Below, piece by piece: positions 29,361 to 39,647 of a stretch of DNA of 64,000 bases. The notes under the pieces are model-generated. The model made no database searches. It was not told the DNA's origin and saw only the letters and a list, made by a program, of their open reading frames with translations. The DNA is from Otariodibacter oris (GTDB taxonomy: Bacteria > Pseudomonadota > Gammaproteobacteria > Enterobacterales > Pasteurellaceae), in assembly GCF_009684715.1 (NCBI RefSeq), contig NZ_CP016604.1, positions 387,262 through 451,261 of the forward strand, given 5' to 3'. Positions within the stretch are counted from its first letter, which is position 1; the number at the start of each line of letters is the position of its first letter. Position numbers and translations under genes: made by a program.

Positions 29361-31136
29361 ATGAAAGTACAACATACTATTGTTAGCCAAATAAAAAGAT
29401 TTTCAGTAATCAGTTTGTGTATTGCGGTTTCATTTTATCAAATCGTATATGCTGAGCAGACTGTATTATTGAAAATTGAAGGGGTTAATGACAAAGATTT
29501 ATCGACTAATATTCGAATTTACTTATCGCAGCTAAGTAATGATGAAGCAGATGGTTCCGAACGTTATCAATATCTTGTGCAGGAGAAAGTTGATAAAGCA
29601 CTCAGAGCGAAAGGTTATTACAATACGAAATATCATTTTACAATTACTCCTCGTCCTAGACCTCAGAAAGATCTGCTCATATTGAATGTGACCCTCGATC
29701 AACCAGTAAGATTAGATCAACGAGATGTTCAATTATCAGGGATGGCAAAGGACGATGAAGAATTTACTCAATTAATTACTAGTGGAAAACCATCAAAGGG
29801 TGAAATATTAAATCATCAGACTTATGATAATTTTAAAAGTAGTATAGAAAAATTAGCTTCTTCAAAAGGATATTTTGATGCCGAATGGAGTGTTCATCGA
29901 TTAGAAGTTTATCCTTCGGAGCATATTGCTGATTGGCGCTTAGCTTATCAGAGTGGTGAACGTTATCGTTACGGAGAAATTTCATTTAAAAACTCTCAGA
30001 TTAGAGAGGATTATCTGAGAAATATACTACGCATTAAACCTGGTGATTATTATTATATTAATGATCTTTCGAAACTCTCTAGTGATTTCTCATCAAGCAA
30101 TTGGTTTAATTCAGTACTCGTGGAACCAGAGATAGATAGTGAGCAAAAAAATGTTGCACTTAATATATTGCTCCAACCTCGCAAAAAAAATAACATTGAA
30201 GTAGGAATTGGGTATGAAAGTGATGTTGGACCTAGATTCCAAATGCGATGGCAAAAGCCATGGATAAATAATAGAGGACATAGTATTGAAACCTCTATGC
30301 ATATTTCTAAGCCCGAACAGCAAATTGAATTTGGGTATAAGATTCCAGTAAAAGAACAGCCGATTGATTACTTTTATGAGATTTCAGCAGGAGCAGAGCG
30401 AGAAGATATTAATGATACTCAATTGACTGGTGCTCATATTGGGATACAACGTTTTTGGAACCATGAAACTGGGTGGGCATTTTCTTTAGGAATTAAAGCT
30501 CGTTATGATTCATTTAAACAAGGTGATGATGAAAGGGTTAAAACATTTTTACTTTATTCTACTGCATCAGCTAATCGTATAAGAACTGATGGTAGTCGAT
30601 TTCCTCTGTGGGGAGATGCTCAGCATTTAACAGTAAACTGGGGCAATAAAATTTGGGGATCTGACGTTAATTTTTATAGTGCAAAGGCATCAACTGCTTG
30701 GGTTAGAACGTTTAAAGATCATCATCGTGTTTATCTTCGTGGTGAGATTGGATACCTAAAAGCAGGTGAATTTGATCGTATTCCACCTATACTGCGTTAT
30801 TTTGCTGGTGGAGATCGTAGTGTAAGAGGTTTTGGCTATAAGGATATTTCCCCACGTAATTCATCAGGCAAATTGATTGGGGGATCGCATTTAGCAACAG
30901 CAACAGCTGAATACCAATATCAAGTTTATCCGAGTTGGTGGGCCGCGACATTTTATGATACGGGTTTGGCTGCCAAAAGTTATTCTATGAGTGAATTACA
31001 TTCTGGTGTGGGTGTCGGTGTAAGATGGGCATCTCCGATCGGTGCTATTAAATTTGATATCGCAACGCCAGTAAAAAACCCTAGTAGTGATAAAAAAGGT
31101 GTTCAGTTTTATATTGGCATTGGTTCCGAACTATAA
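29361..31136 (+). CDS. tamA: TamA, outer-membrane Omp85 subunit of the translocation and assembly module
   Basis: Omp85-family barrel with three N-terminal POTRA domains (about residues 30-260) and a 16-strand barrel (about 270-591). The signal peptide ends near VYAEQ. Barrel hallmarks GGDRSVRGFGY and the final strand KGVQFYIGIGSEL are present. It lies directly upstream of tamB, its inner-membrane partner. The pair assists autotransporter assembly and lipid transport to the outer membrane. Length 591 versus 577 in E. coli. Confidence 0.93.
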   Translation: MKVQHTIVSQIKRFSVISLCIAVSFYQIVYAEQTVLLKIEGVNDKDLSTNIRIYLSQLSNDEADGSERYQYLVQEKVDKALRAKGYYNTKYHFTITPRPRPQKDLLILNVTLDQPVRLDQRDVQLSGMAKDDEEFTQLITSGKPSKGEILNHQTYDNFKSSIEKLASSKGYFDAEWSVHRLEVYPSEHIADWRLAYQSGERYRYGEISFKNSQIREDYLRNILRIKPGDYYYINDLSKLSSDFSSSNWFNSVLVEPEIDSEQKNVALNILLQPRKKNNIEVGIGYESDVGPRFQMRWQKPWINNRGHSIETSMHISKPEQQIEFGYKIPVKEQPIDYFYEISAGAEREDINDTQLTGAHIGIQRFWNHETGWAFSLGIKARYDSFKQGDDERVKTFLLYSTASANRIRTDGSRFPLWGDAQHLTVNWGNKIWGSDVNFYSAKASTAWVRTFKDHHRVYLRGEIGYLKAGEFDRIPPILRYFAGGDRSVRGFGYKDISPRNSSGKLIGGSHLATATAEYQYQVYPSWWAATFYDTGLAAKSYSMSELHSGVGVGVRWASPIGAIKFDIATPVKNPSSDKKGVQFYIGIGSEL

Positions 31137-31159
31137 TAATTTCGTTGGGCATTGATTAG

Positions 31160-34100
31160 ATGAAAGAAGACACAATTCCACAAGAAAGAGAAGATGTTTC
31201 GTCAAAAAACGTTTCTTCTGAGAAAATTGATAAAAAAATAAAATCAAAGAAAAAAAATAAATGGCGTTGTTGCCGTTGGATAATGTTTTTCCTTTTCATC
31301 ATTGTGCTTGTTCCTATTGTTGTTTTGTCAACTGGGGCTGGGCAACGCTTTGCTTTGGAATTAGTTTCAAAATCACTCGATCAATTAGAAATTGGTGAGG
31401 TAAGCGGTAGCTTACAAGATGGATTAATCCTAACAGATACAAAATTTATTACTGATGGCGTTCAGGTTAATATCGGTGAAGCACAAGCCCATATTGGATT
31501 TTCGTGTTTACTTGAAGGTAAAGCTTGCATTGAGAATATTTCACTTGCTGATGCGAATATCGTTATTGATACAAGTAAACTGCCGAAGTCTGAGCAGCCA
31601 AAAGAAGAAAATAATGGCAATTTAGAACTCCCAGCGATCGCTTTAAAAAGAGTCGCATTAGATAATATCTCACTTAAAGTTGATGAGATGGATATGAGGT
31701 TGTCTCATTTTGAATCAGGGATGGAAGGACAAGGTAAAGATCTTTCAATTTTACCTACTGAATTGAGCGGATTGTCCCTTTCATTACCACCACAAGCGGT
31801 GAGTTCTGAAGAAGAAAATGTAAAAGTTGAACGAGAAAATATTGATTGGGCTGAATTAGAGAAAACCCTTTCACAACCTTTATTAACCAAACTCGATCCG
31901 ATTAAGCTTCCTCTTAATTTTGATATTCCCTCCTTCAAGATTACCGATGTCTCTTTAAGTAGAAAAGTGAAAAATGATAAGGGTGATTTTATTGAACCTC
32001 TTTCACTTATCAATATTCATTCAGCGGATTTAGTTGCTAAATCAGATACTCAGTCTGTGGAGTTAAAGCAATTAGAGATTAAAACAGATAAGGGCGATGT
32101 CATTGGCGAAGGTAAATTAACCTTACAAGATAATTATCCTCTTGATTGGAACCTTCAAGGAATTTCTCCACAGTTAGAGTTTGGTACAACGATAATTCCA
32201 GCAAGTAAAGTTAGTGCTAAATTAAATGGTGAGTTATTTGGCGAAACCGTTCTTGATATTGATACGTCTGGTGCTGTTGATGTCAATGTACAAGGTTCAG
32301 TTAAACTTGCTGAACCAAAAACACCTTTAGATTTGCATATAGTAAGTTCACAAATTCAATATCCTTTTATTGCTAAAAAAGAGGATAAGCCTCTGTTAAT
32401 CAAGGATCTTGATCTTTTATTATCTGGAGATTTATTGAATTATCAATTAGAGACTAGTGTCGGGCTAGAAGGAATGAATATTCCAACAGGTCAGATAAAT
32501 GTTAACGGTAAGGGTGAGTTAACCAAATTTGAACTTAATCAATTAAGTTTGAATGCATTAGAAGGTCAAGCTAATTTATCAGGTAGATTGGATTGGTCTA
32601 ACGGGATTGAATGGCAGTCACAAGTGAATTTAGATAAAGTCAATACCAAGTCAATTTTGCCAGAGTGGGCCGCAATATTATCGGGTGCGCTAACCTCTTC
32701 AGGCTATTCATCAAGAGGCCAATATGGAGAACAATGGAATGTCTCTGTATCAGATATTGATTTGCATGGTAATTTATTCCAAAAGAATTTACGTCTCACA
32801 GGAGATATTACTGCAAGTGATAGCACATTATTAGATGTGTCCCAAGCTCAACTTATCTATGGCGATAATAATATTGCAATGCAAGGGATTTTAGGCGAAG
32901 AGTCGGATTTTTCGGCAGAAATTCATGCGCCTAATTTACAAGGCCTTATTCCTAATCTAGGAGCAAATATTGATGGTAATGTTATATTAAAAGGTAAGAT
33001 ATCTGCTCCTACTCTTGATATAGATTTGAATGCGAAAAATTTAAATTATAATCAAATTAATCTGAATAATTTAGTGGCTAAAGGTCAAGTTTCAACGGAC
33101 GAAATGATTCGAGGAGATATTGATATTACTCTTGGTCAATTTGAGCAAGGTGAGATCAAGTTCAGTGATGCGCATTTAAAAGTATCAGGTACCGAGAAAG
33201 CACATACTCTTTCTTTGACTTCTAAAGGTAATCCTGTGGGTGGGAATTTACAGTTATCGGGCAATTTTGAGCGTTCAAGTCAAGTCTGGGATGGTCAGCT
33301 TAGTAATGTTCAATTAAATACGCCTATTGGCGAATTAAGAAATGATCAGTCAGTACAAATTACTTATGATAACAATCAAATTGATGCGAATATTTCTGCT
33401 CATTGTTGGCAAAGTACCGAACTGAATTTATGTTTCCCTGAATCCTTTAAAGTTGGAAAGAGTGGAAAAGTGCCTTTTGAAATTAAACAGTTGAATCTAG
33501 CTCTTGCTCAGCAATATTTAGATAAAAATAGCAAGATTTCAGGTATTGTTAGTGCAAAAGGTGATGCCGCATGGTCTGAAGAACAACCTGTAGCAGTTAA
33601 TGTTGAATTGCTTTCTGATGCGATTAATTTTTCTCAAAATTTAGATGGTAAGAATTTCCCAATTAACTTGAAACCTGTAAAAGTTGTGGCAAATTTAGCG
33701 AATAATAATTTGCAATTATCAACAGATATTAGTTTAGAAAAAGGTGGACGATTAGTGAGTGATGTCATAATGGATGATATCGTTAATACCCGAACTTTAT
33801 CTGGTAACATAAATATAGATGGGTTGACATTAGATCTAATTAAACCATTTTTGAGTAATGGTGAAGTTATTCAGGGAGATATCAATGCTCGTCTTACTTT
33901 GGGTGGAAATGCATTATCACCGCTTTTATATGGAACTCTTGATTTAACGGAGTTAAAAGCAAGAGCAGAAATTATGCCTTTTGATGTTGTTGGTGGGAAT
34001 TTGGCCTTACGTTTTGATGGTAGCCAATCAAGCTTAACGGGGAATTTACAAACCCCAGATAGCAAACTTACTTTGGATGGCGATGCTAATTGGCAACAAC

Positions 34101-35104
34101 TTGATGCATGGTATACCCGTATTCACGCTAATGCAGAGCGTTTTAAATTAGATATTCCAAATATTGCTAAGGTTCAAGTGAGTCCTGACATTGAAGTAAA
34201 AGTAACACCTCAAGAGCTTTTATTAACAGGAAATATTGACATCCCTTGGGCAAGAATTGCCATTAAAGAATTACCTGAAAGTGCGGTAAGTGTCAGTGAT
34301 GATGAAGTAATTATGGAAGGACGATCTATAGACAAAGATAGAAATGCCATTTTATCTAAACAATTACCGAGTAATGCAGGTGGCATGAGTATAAATGCTA
34401 ATATTTCTATTAATATTGGAAATGATGTGAAATTGGATGCTTATGGATTACAAACCGATTTATATGGTGTATTAAAAGTACAGCAAGGAAATCGAGGTTT
34501 AGGATTATATGGGCAAGTTAATTTAAAAGATGGTCAATTTTCTTCATTTGGGCAAGATCTACTTATTCGAAAAGGTTTAATTTCTTTCACTGGTTTACCA
34601 TCTCAACCGACTTTGGATATTGAGGCTATTCGTAATCCAGAGGCAATGGAAGATCCGAATGTGACAGCAGGTGTGAAAGTAACAGGTATTGCAGACTTGC
34701 CTGAAGTAAAAGTCTTTTCTAATCCATCAATGGGGCAAGATCAAGCATTATCTTATCTGTTAACTGGAAGAGGATTAGATAGTGATGAATCTGGTTCGGG
34801 CAATTCAATAGCAGGAGCTTTAATTGGAGTGGGATTATCACAAGGTAGTCAGACTGTTGGAGATGTAGGTAGTGCATTTGGTATCAGTGATTTAAGTGTT
34901 AGCACTGCAGGAATTGGCGATAATACCAAAGTTGTGGTGAGTGGCAGTTTAACCCCTAAATTTAAGGTGAAATACGGTGTAGGAATATTTGCACCGCTGA
35001 CAGAATTAACATTACGTTATCGTTTAGCTCCAAGTTTATATCTCCAGTTTATTTCCAGTATTAATCAAGCTGTTGATCTATTGTATCAATTTGAATTTGA
35101 TTAA
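31160..35104 (+). CDS. tamB: TamB, inner-membrane AsmA-like lipid/protein transport bridge
   Basis: 1314-residue bridge protein anchored by one N-terminal helix (about 37-60) after a very basic tail (KSKKKNKWRCCRW). The body is a long run of beta strands typical of AsmA-like/RBG proteins, ending in the DUF490 domain (about 950-1314) that contacts TamA. An exact uptake core lies in the frame at 31792-31800. Its TAA stop overlaps an ATG for the next frame, and cydD follows closely, so the transport genes may read through. Confidence 0.93.
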   Translation: MKEDTIPQEREDVSSKNVSSEKIDKKIKSKKKNKWRCCRWIMFFLFIIVLVPIVVLSTGAGQRFALELVSKSLDQLEIGEVSGSLQDGLILTDTKFITDGVQVNIGEAQAHIGFSCLLEGKACIENISLADANIVIDTSKLPKSEQPKEENNGNLELPAIALKRVALDNISLKVDEMDMRLSHFESGMEGQGKDLSILPTELSGLSLSLPPQAVSSEEENVKVERENIDWAELEKTLSQPLLTKLDPIKLPLNFDIPSFKITDVSLSRKVKNDKGDFIEPLSLINIHSADLVAKSDTQSVELKQLEIKTDKGDVIGEGKLTLQDNYPLDWNLQGISPQLEFGTTIIPASKVSAKLNGELFGETVLDIDTSGAVDVNVQGSVKLAEPKTPLDLHIVSSQIQYPFIAKKEDKPLLIKDLDLLLSGDLLNYQLETSVGLEGMNIPTGQINVNGKGELTKFELNQLSLNALEGQANLSGRLDWSNGIEWQSQVNLDKVNTKSILPEWAAILSGALTSSGYSSRGQYGEQWNVSVSDIDLHGNLFQKNLRLTGDITASDSTLLDVSQAQLIYGDNNIAMQGILGEESDFSAEIHAPNLQGLIPNLGANIDGNVILKGKISAPTLDIDLNAKNLNYNQINLNNLVAKGQVSTDEMIRGDIDITLGQFEQGEIKFSDAHLKVSGTEKAHTLSLTSKGNPVGGNLQLSGNFERSSQVWDGQLSNVQLNTPIGELRNDQSVQITYDNNQIDANISAHCWQSTELNLCFPESFKVGKSGKVPFEIKQLNLALAQQYLDKNSKISGIVSAKGDAAWSEEQPVAVNVELLSDAINFSQNLDGKNFPINLKPVKVVANLANNNLQLSTDISLEKGGRLVSDVIMDDIVNTRTLSGNINIDGLTLDLIKPFLSNGEVIQGDINARLTLGGNALSPLLYGTLDLTELKARAEIMPFDVVGGNLALRFDGSQSSLTGNLQTPDSKLTLDGDANWQQLDAWYTRIHANAERFKLDIPNIAKVQVSPDIEVKVTPQELLLTGNIDIPWARIAIKELPESAVSVSDDEVIMEGRSIDKDRNAILSKQLPSNAGGMSINANISINIGNDVKLDAYGLQTDLYGVLKVQQGNRGLGLYGQVNLKDGQFSSFGQDLLIRKGLISFTGLPSQPTLDIEAIRNPEAMEDPNVTAGVKVTGIADLPEVKVFSNPSMGQDQALSYLLTGRGLDSDESGSGNSIAGALIGVGLSQGSQTVGDVGSAFGISDLSVSTAGIGDNTKVVVSGSLTPKFKVKYGVGIFAPLTELTLRYRLAPSLYLQFISSINQAVDLLYQFEFD
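31792..31800 (+). repeat. Uptake-signal core inside tamB
   Basis: Exact ACAAGCGGT encoding part of the segment P-Q-A-V. Confidence 0.85.
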
Positions 35105-35142
35105 TGAAAGCTAATCAAATTAGACTAACTAGAGAGAAAATT

Positions 35143-36882
35143 ATGGATAAAGACAGGCAAAAGTATTTACAAAAATGGTTGCGACAACAGCAAAAAATTA
35201 TTAAGAAATTGCTTTATTTGAATGTAATGCTTGGTGCCTTGAGTGCTTTATTGTTAATTGCTCAAATGGGCGTGTTGGCGGTTATTTTAGAAAAAATGAT
35301 TGTTCAGCACGACAGTCCTCAATCATTCTGGGGATTGTTGTCTTTATTGTTGGTTTGTTTTTTAGGGCGTGCCGTCTTATTTTGGCTTAGAGAGCGAATA
35401 GGATTTAAAGCAGGGCAACAATTACGTATACATTTACGTGAGCAGATCATTACTAAATTATCGCTTGTCGGTCCTATGGTTATCCAAAATAAACCCGCAG
35501 GAAGTTGGTCTGCATTGATGTTAGAGCAAGTGGAGAATTTACATAATTTTTATGCTCGTTACTTACCTCAGCAATTTTTATCGTTAATCATACCGCTTAT
35601 TATTCTCTGTTTTGTCTTTCCATTGAACTGGGCTGCGGGGCTTATTCTCTTTTTAACACTTCCTATGCTACCTATTTTTATGGCTTTAGTCGGTTTTAAA
35701 GCCGCTGAAGCAAATCAAAAAAACATAGGCGTACTTTCTCGTTTAAGTGGGCAGTTTCTTGATCATTTAAAAGGTTTAGAAACAATCCGTTTATTCGGAC
35801 AAGCCAAAAGACAAACGGATCATATTTACCAACGTACAGAAGAGTTTCGTTTGAGTACGATGGAAGTACTCAAAATGGCATTCTTATCTTCCGCTGTGTT
35901 GGAGTTTTTTGCTGCGATCTCTATTGCCGTTACCGCTGTATATTTCGGCTTTACTTATCTCGGGCAGTTGGATTTTGGAGATTATGGTACAAGTGTGACG
36001 TTATTCATTGGCTTTTTCTGTTTAATGCTAGCGCCAGAGTTCTATCAACCACTACGAGAGTTAGGCGTGTATTATCACGATAAAGCCGCAGCTATCGGTG
36101 CTGCAGATAGTGTAGAACAGTTTTTAAGTAAAGAAACGGCTTTACAATGTTCAGGGAAAATCAATATGTCTAATGGTCCTATACACATAGTCGCTGAGAA
36201 TTGCACTATCCTCTCGCCAGAAGGTAAACCATTAACTCAACCGTTAACATTTCAAATTCAACCAAATCAACATATTGCACTTGTTGGACAAAGCGGTGCT
36301 GGTAAAACCTCATTAATGAATATGCTATTAGGATTCCTTGATTACCAAGGCAGTATCAAAATGAATGATATTGAGTTACGTGATTTAAATATTGCACAAT
36401 GGCGAGAAAAATTAGCATGGGTTGGGCAAAATCCACAGCTAATTAAGGGATCTTTACGTGAAAATATTTTATTAGGTACTGATGATATTTCAGAATCGGA
36501 AATTATTGAGGCATTACACCAATCGAAAGCAGACGAATTTGTGTATCGATTAGGGTTAGATACGGAAATACAAGATGCCAACGTGGGCATTTCTGGCGGA
36601 CAAGCACAGCGTATTGCCATTGCTCGTGCATTATTAAGACCTTACGAATTATTATTACTTGATGAACCAACAGCAAGTTTAGATGGTGAATCTGAGCAAC
36701 AAGTGATCCAAGCCCTTCAAAAATTAAGTGAAGAAAGAGCCACATTAATGATTACCCATCGTATTGAAGATTTAAGACAGAGTGATGAAATCTGGGTGAT
36801 GAAACACGGACAGATTGTTCAACAAGGTAAGTTTAGTGATCTTGAATCTCAAGGTTTTTTTGCAGAATTATTAGGTAATTAA
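35143..36882 (+). CDS. cydD: CydD, cysteine/glutathione ABC exporter subunit
   Basis: One half of the heterodimeric CydDC exporter that moves cysteine and glutathione to the periplasm and is needed for cytochrome bd assembly. I start at ATG 35143 (579 residues, MDKDRQKYLQKWL), which lines up with the E. coli N terminus; an in-frame ATG at 35104 overlaps the tamB stop but adds 13 unmatched residues. Six-helix membrane domain (about 20-310), Walker A GQSGAGKT, signature SGGQAQR, Walker B LLLLDEPTASLD. cydC begins two bases after its stop. Confidence 0.94.
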   Translation: MDKDRQKYLQKWLRQQQKIIKKLLYLNVMLGALSALLLIAQMGVLAVILEKMIVQHDSPQSFWGLLSLLLVCFLGRAVLFWLRERIGFKAGQQLRIHLREQIITKLSLVGPMVIQNKPAGSWSALMLEQVENLHNFYARYLPQQFLSLIIPLIILCFVFPLNWAAGLILFLTLPMLPIFMALVGFKAAEANQKNIGVLSRLSGQFLDHLKGLETIRLFGQAKRQTDHIYQRTEEFRLSTMEVLKMAFLSSAVLEFFAAISIAVTAVYFGFTYLGQLDFGDYGTSVTLFIGFFCLMLAPEFYQPLRELGVYYHDKAAAIGAADSVEQFLSKETALQCSGKINMSNGPIHIVAENCTILSPEGKPLTQPLTFQIQPNQHIALVGQSGAGKTSLMNMLLGFLDYQGSIKMNDIELRDLNIAQWREKLAWVGQNPQLIKGSLRENILLGTDDISESEIIEALHQSKADEFVYRLGLDTEIQDANVGISGGQAQRIAIARALLRPYELLLLDEPTASLDGESEQQVIQALQKLSEERATLMITHRIEDLRQSDEIWVMKHGQIVQQGKFSDLESQGFFAELLGN

Positions 36883-36883
36883 A

Positions 36884-38557
36884 ATGCGTTCTCTTTTTCC
36901 TTTTCTTTCGTTATATCGCCATCATCTCGGGCAATTAGTTTTAGGTATTGTACTTGCAATCACAAGCTTAACGGCAAGTATTGGTTTATTAAGTTTATCG
37001 GGATGGTTTTTATCTGCGGCTTTTTTAGCAGGTTCAAGTATTCTCTTTAATTTCTTTTACCCTTCAGCTGGTGTGAGAGGACTTGCCATCGGGCGTACTG
37101 TTTCTCGCTATATTGAACGCTTAGTGACTCATGATGCCACCTTTCGTGTACTTGCTAGCCTTCGTGTTGCGGTTTTTCAAAAATTAGTCCCATTAACCCC
37201 TTCAAAATTAGCTCAATACCGCCATAGTGAGTTGTTAAATCGCCTTGTGGCAGATGTTGATACATTAGATACACTTTATCTAAACTTAATTTCACCTTTC
37301 GTGAGTGCAATCATGGTCATTGCCTTTATGGGAATTGGATTGTCGTTTATTTCGCCTTTATTAGCGTGGACTATTTGTAGCATATTAGTTGTATTGCTCT
37401 TGTTGTTACCGACTATTTTTTATCATTTAGGTCGTAAATTGGGTAAAAAAGTGATCCAATATAGAGCGAATTATCGGAGTCAATTTATTGAATGGATTGA
37501 GCTTAATGCCGAGTTTTTATTGTTTGGCGTATTAGATAAGGCCAGCAACAAATTACAAGAAACAGAACGGGAATGGATAGCAACCCAACGACAAGAGCGT
37601 CAGTTAGCTGGGCTATCTAATGCCATTTTGATCGCTGCTAATGGCTTTCTTATCATTATTGTTCTTTATCTTTTAGCAACAGCTGTTTCTTTACCTAATG
37701 TTGAGCATCAAGGCGCATTAATTGCTTTAGTCATCTTTTGCGTATTAGCCTCTTTAGAGGTTCTAATGCCGATTGGTGCAGCATTCTTACATTTAGGGCA
37801 AGTTATTGCAGCCGCAGAACGTTTAACCGAAATTACAGAACAAGCCCCTCTTGTTAAATTTGAGGGCAAGCAACAATGGCAAAATATTGTCAATAACCAA
37901 CCGCTTGTGTCATTTAATAATGTGCAATTTTCTTATCCTAATCGGGACGAAGTCGTGTTGAATGATATTACTTTTGAAATCTTAGCTGGGCAAAAAATTG
38001 CGATTTTGGGTAAAACGGGCAGTGGTAAATCGACCATTTTTCAGTTACTCGTGCGTAATTATGATCCTACAAGCGGTCAGATCCGATTAAATTCTTGCAA
38101 TATTCAAGACTATCCAGAAGAAGTTCTTCGTCAGCACATTGTTACTTTAACGCAACGTGTGCATATTTTTAGCAATACCTTAAAAGAAAATTTATTGATA
38201 GGCAATGCTGAGGCGACAGAAGATGAATTGCGATCATCTCTTAATAAAGTGGGGCTTGGCTATTTATTAAATGAAAAAGAAGGATTGGATCTTTGGCTTG
38301 GTGATGGTGGACGTCCTCTTTCTGGTGGAGAACAACGTAGGCTAGGCGTAGCTCGAATACTCCTGAATTCTGCGGAAATAGTCTTATTAGATGAACCTAC
38401 AGAAGGGTTAGATCGTGATACCGAACAACAGATCTTAAAAGTAATTTTTGAACATTGTCAGAATAAAACATTAGTTGTTATTACGCATAGATTAAGTGGA
38501 TTAGAAAAGTTTGATCATATTTATAATATGAATAAGGGAACATTATCGGTGCCATAA
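36884..38557 (+). CDS. cydC: CydC, cysteine/glutathione ABC exporter subunit
   Basis: Partner of CydD. N-terminal six-helix domain with the family start MRSLFPFLSLYRHH, then Walker A GKTGSGKS, signature LSGGEQRR and Walker B IVLLDEPTEGLD. Length 557. Two exact uptake cores lie within the frame (37900-37908 and 38069-38077). The last 15 bases overlap the convergent yhbP stop, so these two transcripts are antisense at their ends with no terminator between them. Confidence 0.94.
   Translation: MRSLFPFLSLYRHHLGQLVLGIVLAITSLTASIGLLSLSGWFLSAAFLAGSSILFNFFYPSAGVRGLAIGRTVSRYIERLVTHDATFRVLASLRVAVFQKLVPLTPSKLAQYRHSELLNRLVADVDTLDTLYLNLISPFVSAIMVIAFMGIGLSFISPLLAWTICSILVVLLLLLPTIFYHLGRKLGKKVIQYRANYRSQFIEWIELNAEFLLFGVLDKASNKLQETEREWIATQRQERQLAGLSNAILIAANGFLIIIVLYLLATAVSLPNVEHQGALIALVIFCVLASLEVLMPIGAAFLHLGQVIAAAERLTEITEQAPLVKFEGKQQWQNIVNNQPLVSFNNVQFSYPNRDEVVLNDITFEILAGQKIAILGKTGSGKSTIFQLLVRNYDPTSGQIRLNSCNIQDYPEEVLRQHIVTLTQRVHIFSNTLKENLLIGNAEATEDELRSSLNKVGLGYLLNEKEGLDLWLGDGGRPLSGGEQRRLGVARILLNSAEIVLLDEPTEGLDRDTEQQILKVIFEHCQNKTLVVITHRLSGLEKFDHIYNMNKGTLSVP
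37900..37908 (-). repeat. First uptake-signal core inside cydC
   Basis: Exact core on the minus strand in a protein segment N-Q-P-L-V. Confidence 0.85.
38069..38077 (+). repeat. Second uptake-signal core inside cydC
   Basis: Exact core on the plus strand in the segment D-P-T-S-G-Q, 161 bases from the opposite-strand copy. Confidence 0.85.
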
Positions 38558-38971
38558 CGTTTTCTTTGCAAAAGCGAGCTTATTACTGGTGTGCTTAATT
38601 TGGGTAAATTGAATTTCCCACACATTACTTGGAATAAGTTTAGCAATCGGATGCCTTTGAAGATAAATTTCAAGGGCATTTTCTTTTTCTGTGGGATCCG
38701 TTAAGCAATATGTCTCAGCTAGAAATTGAATTCCTTCAATTTCAGTAATTTTCTCTGTTTGCTTGGCAATCGCTCCTGCAATATGTGGATTTAATGTCAT
38801 CAACTGTCCGTGTTGGGTACTTTCTTTCGTGAGGATAATTAATCGGTTTTTGTTCTCATCAAAGGCATAAAAACAATTCGCACACCAAATAGATTCTTCA
38901 TAATGGCACGCTAGACTTACAACGTGTTGTGAATGAATAAATTCTCGAATAACTTCAGGTATAGGTTGCAT
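38543..38971 (-). CDS. yhbP: YhbP family protein (UPF0306, PNPOx-like split barrel)
   Basis: Predicted flavin-binding-like split-barrel protein of the UPF0306/YhbP family; function unknown. I start at 38971 (142 residues, MQPIPEV), where ATG overlaps the ubiX stop (TAATG), in preference to an upstream ATG inside ubiX. Conserved VVSLACHYEESIWCANCFY near residues 17-35 is typical. Its coupling to ubiX, which makes prenylated FMN, hints at a flavin connection, but that is inference only. Confidence 0.82.
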   Translation of the reverse strand: MQPIPEVIREFIHSQHVVSLACHYEESIWCANCFYAFDENKNRLIILTKESTQHGQLMTLNPHIAGAIAKQTEKITEIEGIQFLAETYCLTDPTEKENALEIYLQRHPIAKLIPSNVWEIQFTQIKHTSNKLAFAKKTLWHR

Positions 38972-39552
38972 TATTTCCCTTCTTTTTGCCCATTCCAACG
39001 TAAAATTTCAATCTCAATACCAACAAACATATCTAAAGCTCTACTCACGCTATGAGTGACAATTTCATCTACAGTTTTAGGTTGATGATAAAGCGCTGGG
39101 ACTGGCGGAAAGATAATTCCGCCCATTTGTGTGACCTTCTGCATATTTTCTAAATGGACAAGGTGTAATGGTGTTTCACGCACCATCAATAACAGTTTAC
39201 GTCTTTCTTTCAATACAACATCAGCGGCTCTCGTCAATAAATTATCACTCATTCCGTGAGCAATAGAGGCTAATGTTCGCATTGAACAAGGAGCAACGAT
39301 CATACCAAGGGTTTTAAATGAGCCACTGGCAATGCTTGCACCAAGGTTTTGAATAGGATGAATAACATCGGCTAATGCAGTTAATTGCTCTGCTTGAATA
39401 TCCGTTTCATATTCACGAGTAAGTTCCGCACCTTTAGACATAACAAGATGGGTTTCAATATGAGGAATATCTTTTAATAGCTGAAGAGCCTTAAAACCAT
39501 ATTGAAATCCACTTGCTCCACTGATTCCAACGATAATTCGTTGTTTTTCCAT
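38971..39552 (-). CDS. ubiX: Flavin prenyltransferase UbiX
   Basis: Makes prenyl-FMN, the cofactor of the UbiD decarboxylase in ubiquinone synthesis. Length 193. Phosphate/flavin-binding SGASGFQYG (10-18), the [13 protein letters not shown] block, and [13 protein letters not shown] near 125-137 are all conserved. The gene is followed by yhbP with a TAATG overlap. UbiD is not in the window. The upstream gap to ttcA is about 95 bases and carries both divergent promoters. Confidence 0.93.
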   Translation of the reverse strand: MEKQRIIVGISGASGFQYGFKALQLLKDIPHIETHLVMSKGAELTREYETDIQAEQLTALADVIHPIQNLGASIASGSFKTLGMIVAPCSMRTLASIAHGMSDNLLTRAADVVLKERRKLLLMVRETPLHLVHLENMQKVTQMGGIIFPPVPALYHQPKTVDEIVTHSVSRALDMFVGIEIEILRWNGQKEGK

Positions 39553-39647
39553 TATTCCATCCTAATCTTCTTTTAAACTTGAAAAAAACAGGGAAAAGTT
39601 TACTATGTCGAACTTTCCGATATTTTATACATTACTGATTTTACATT

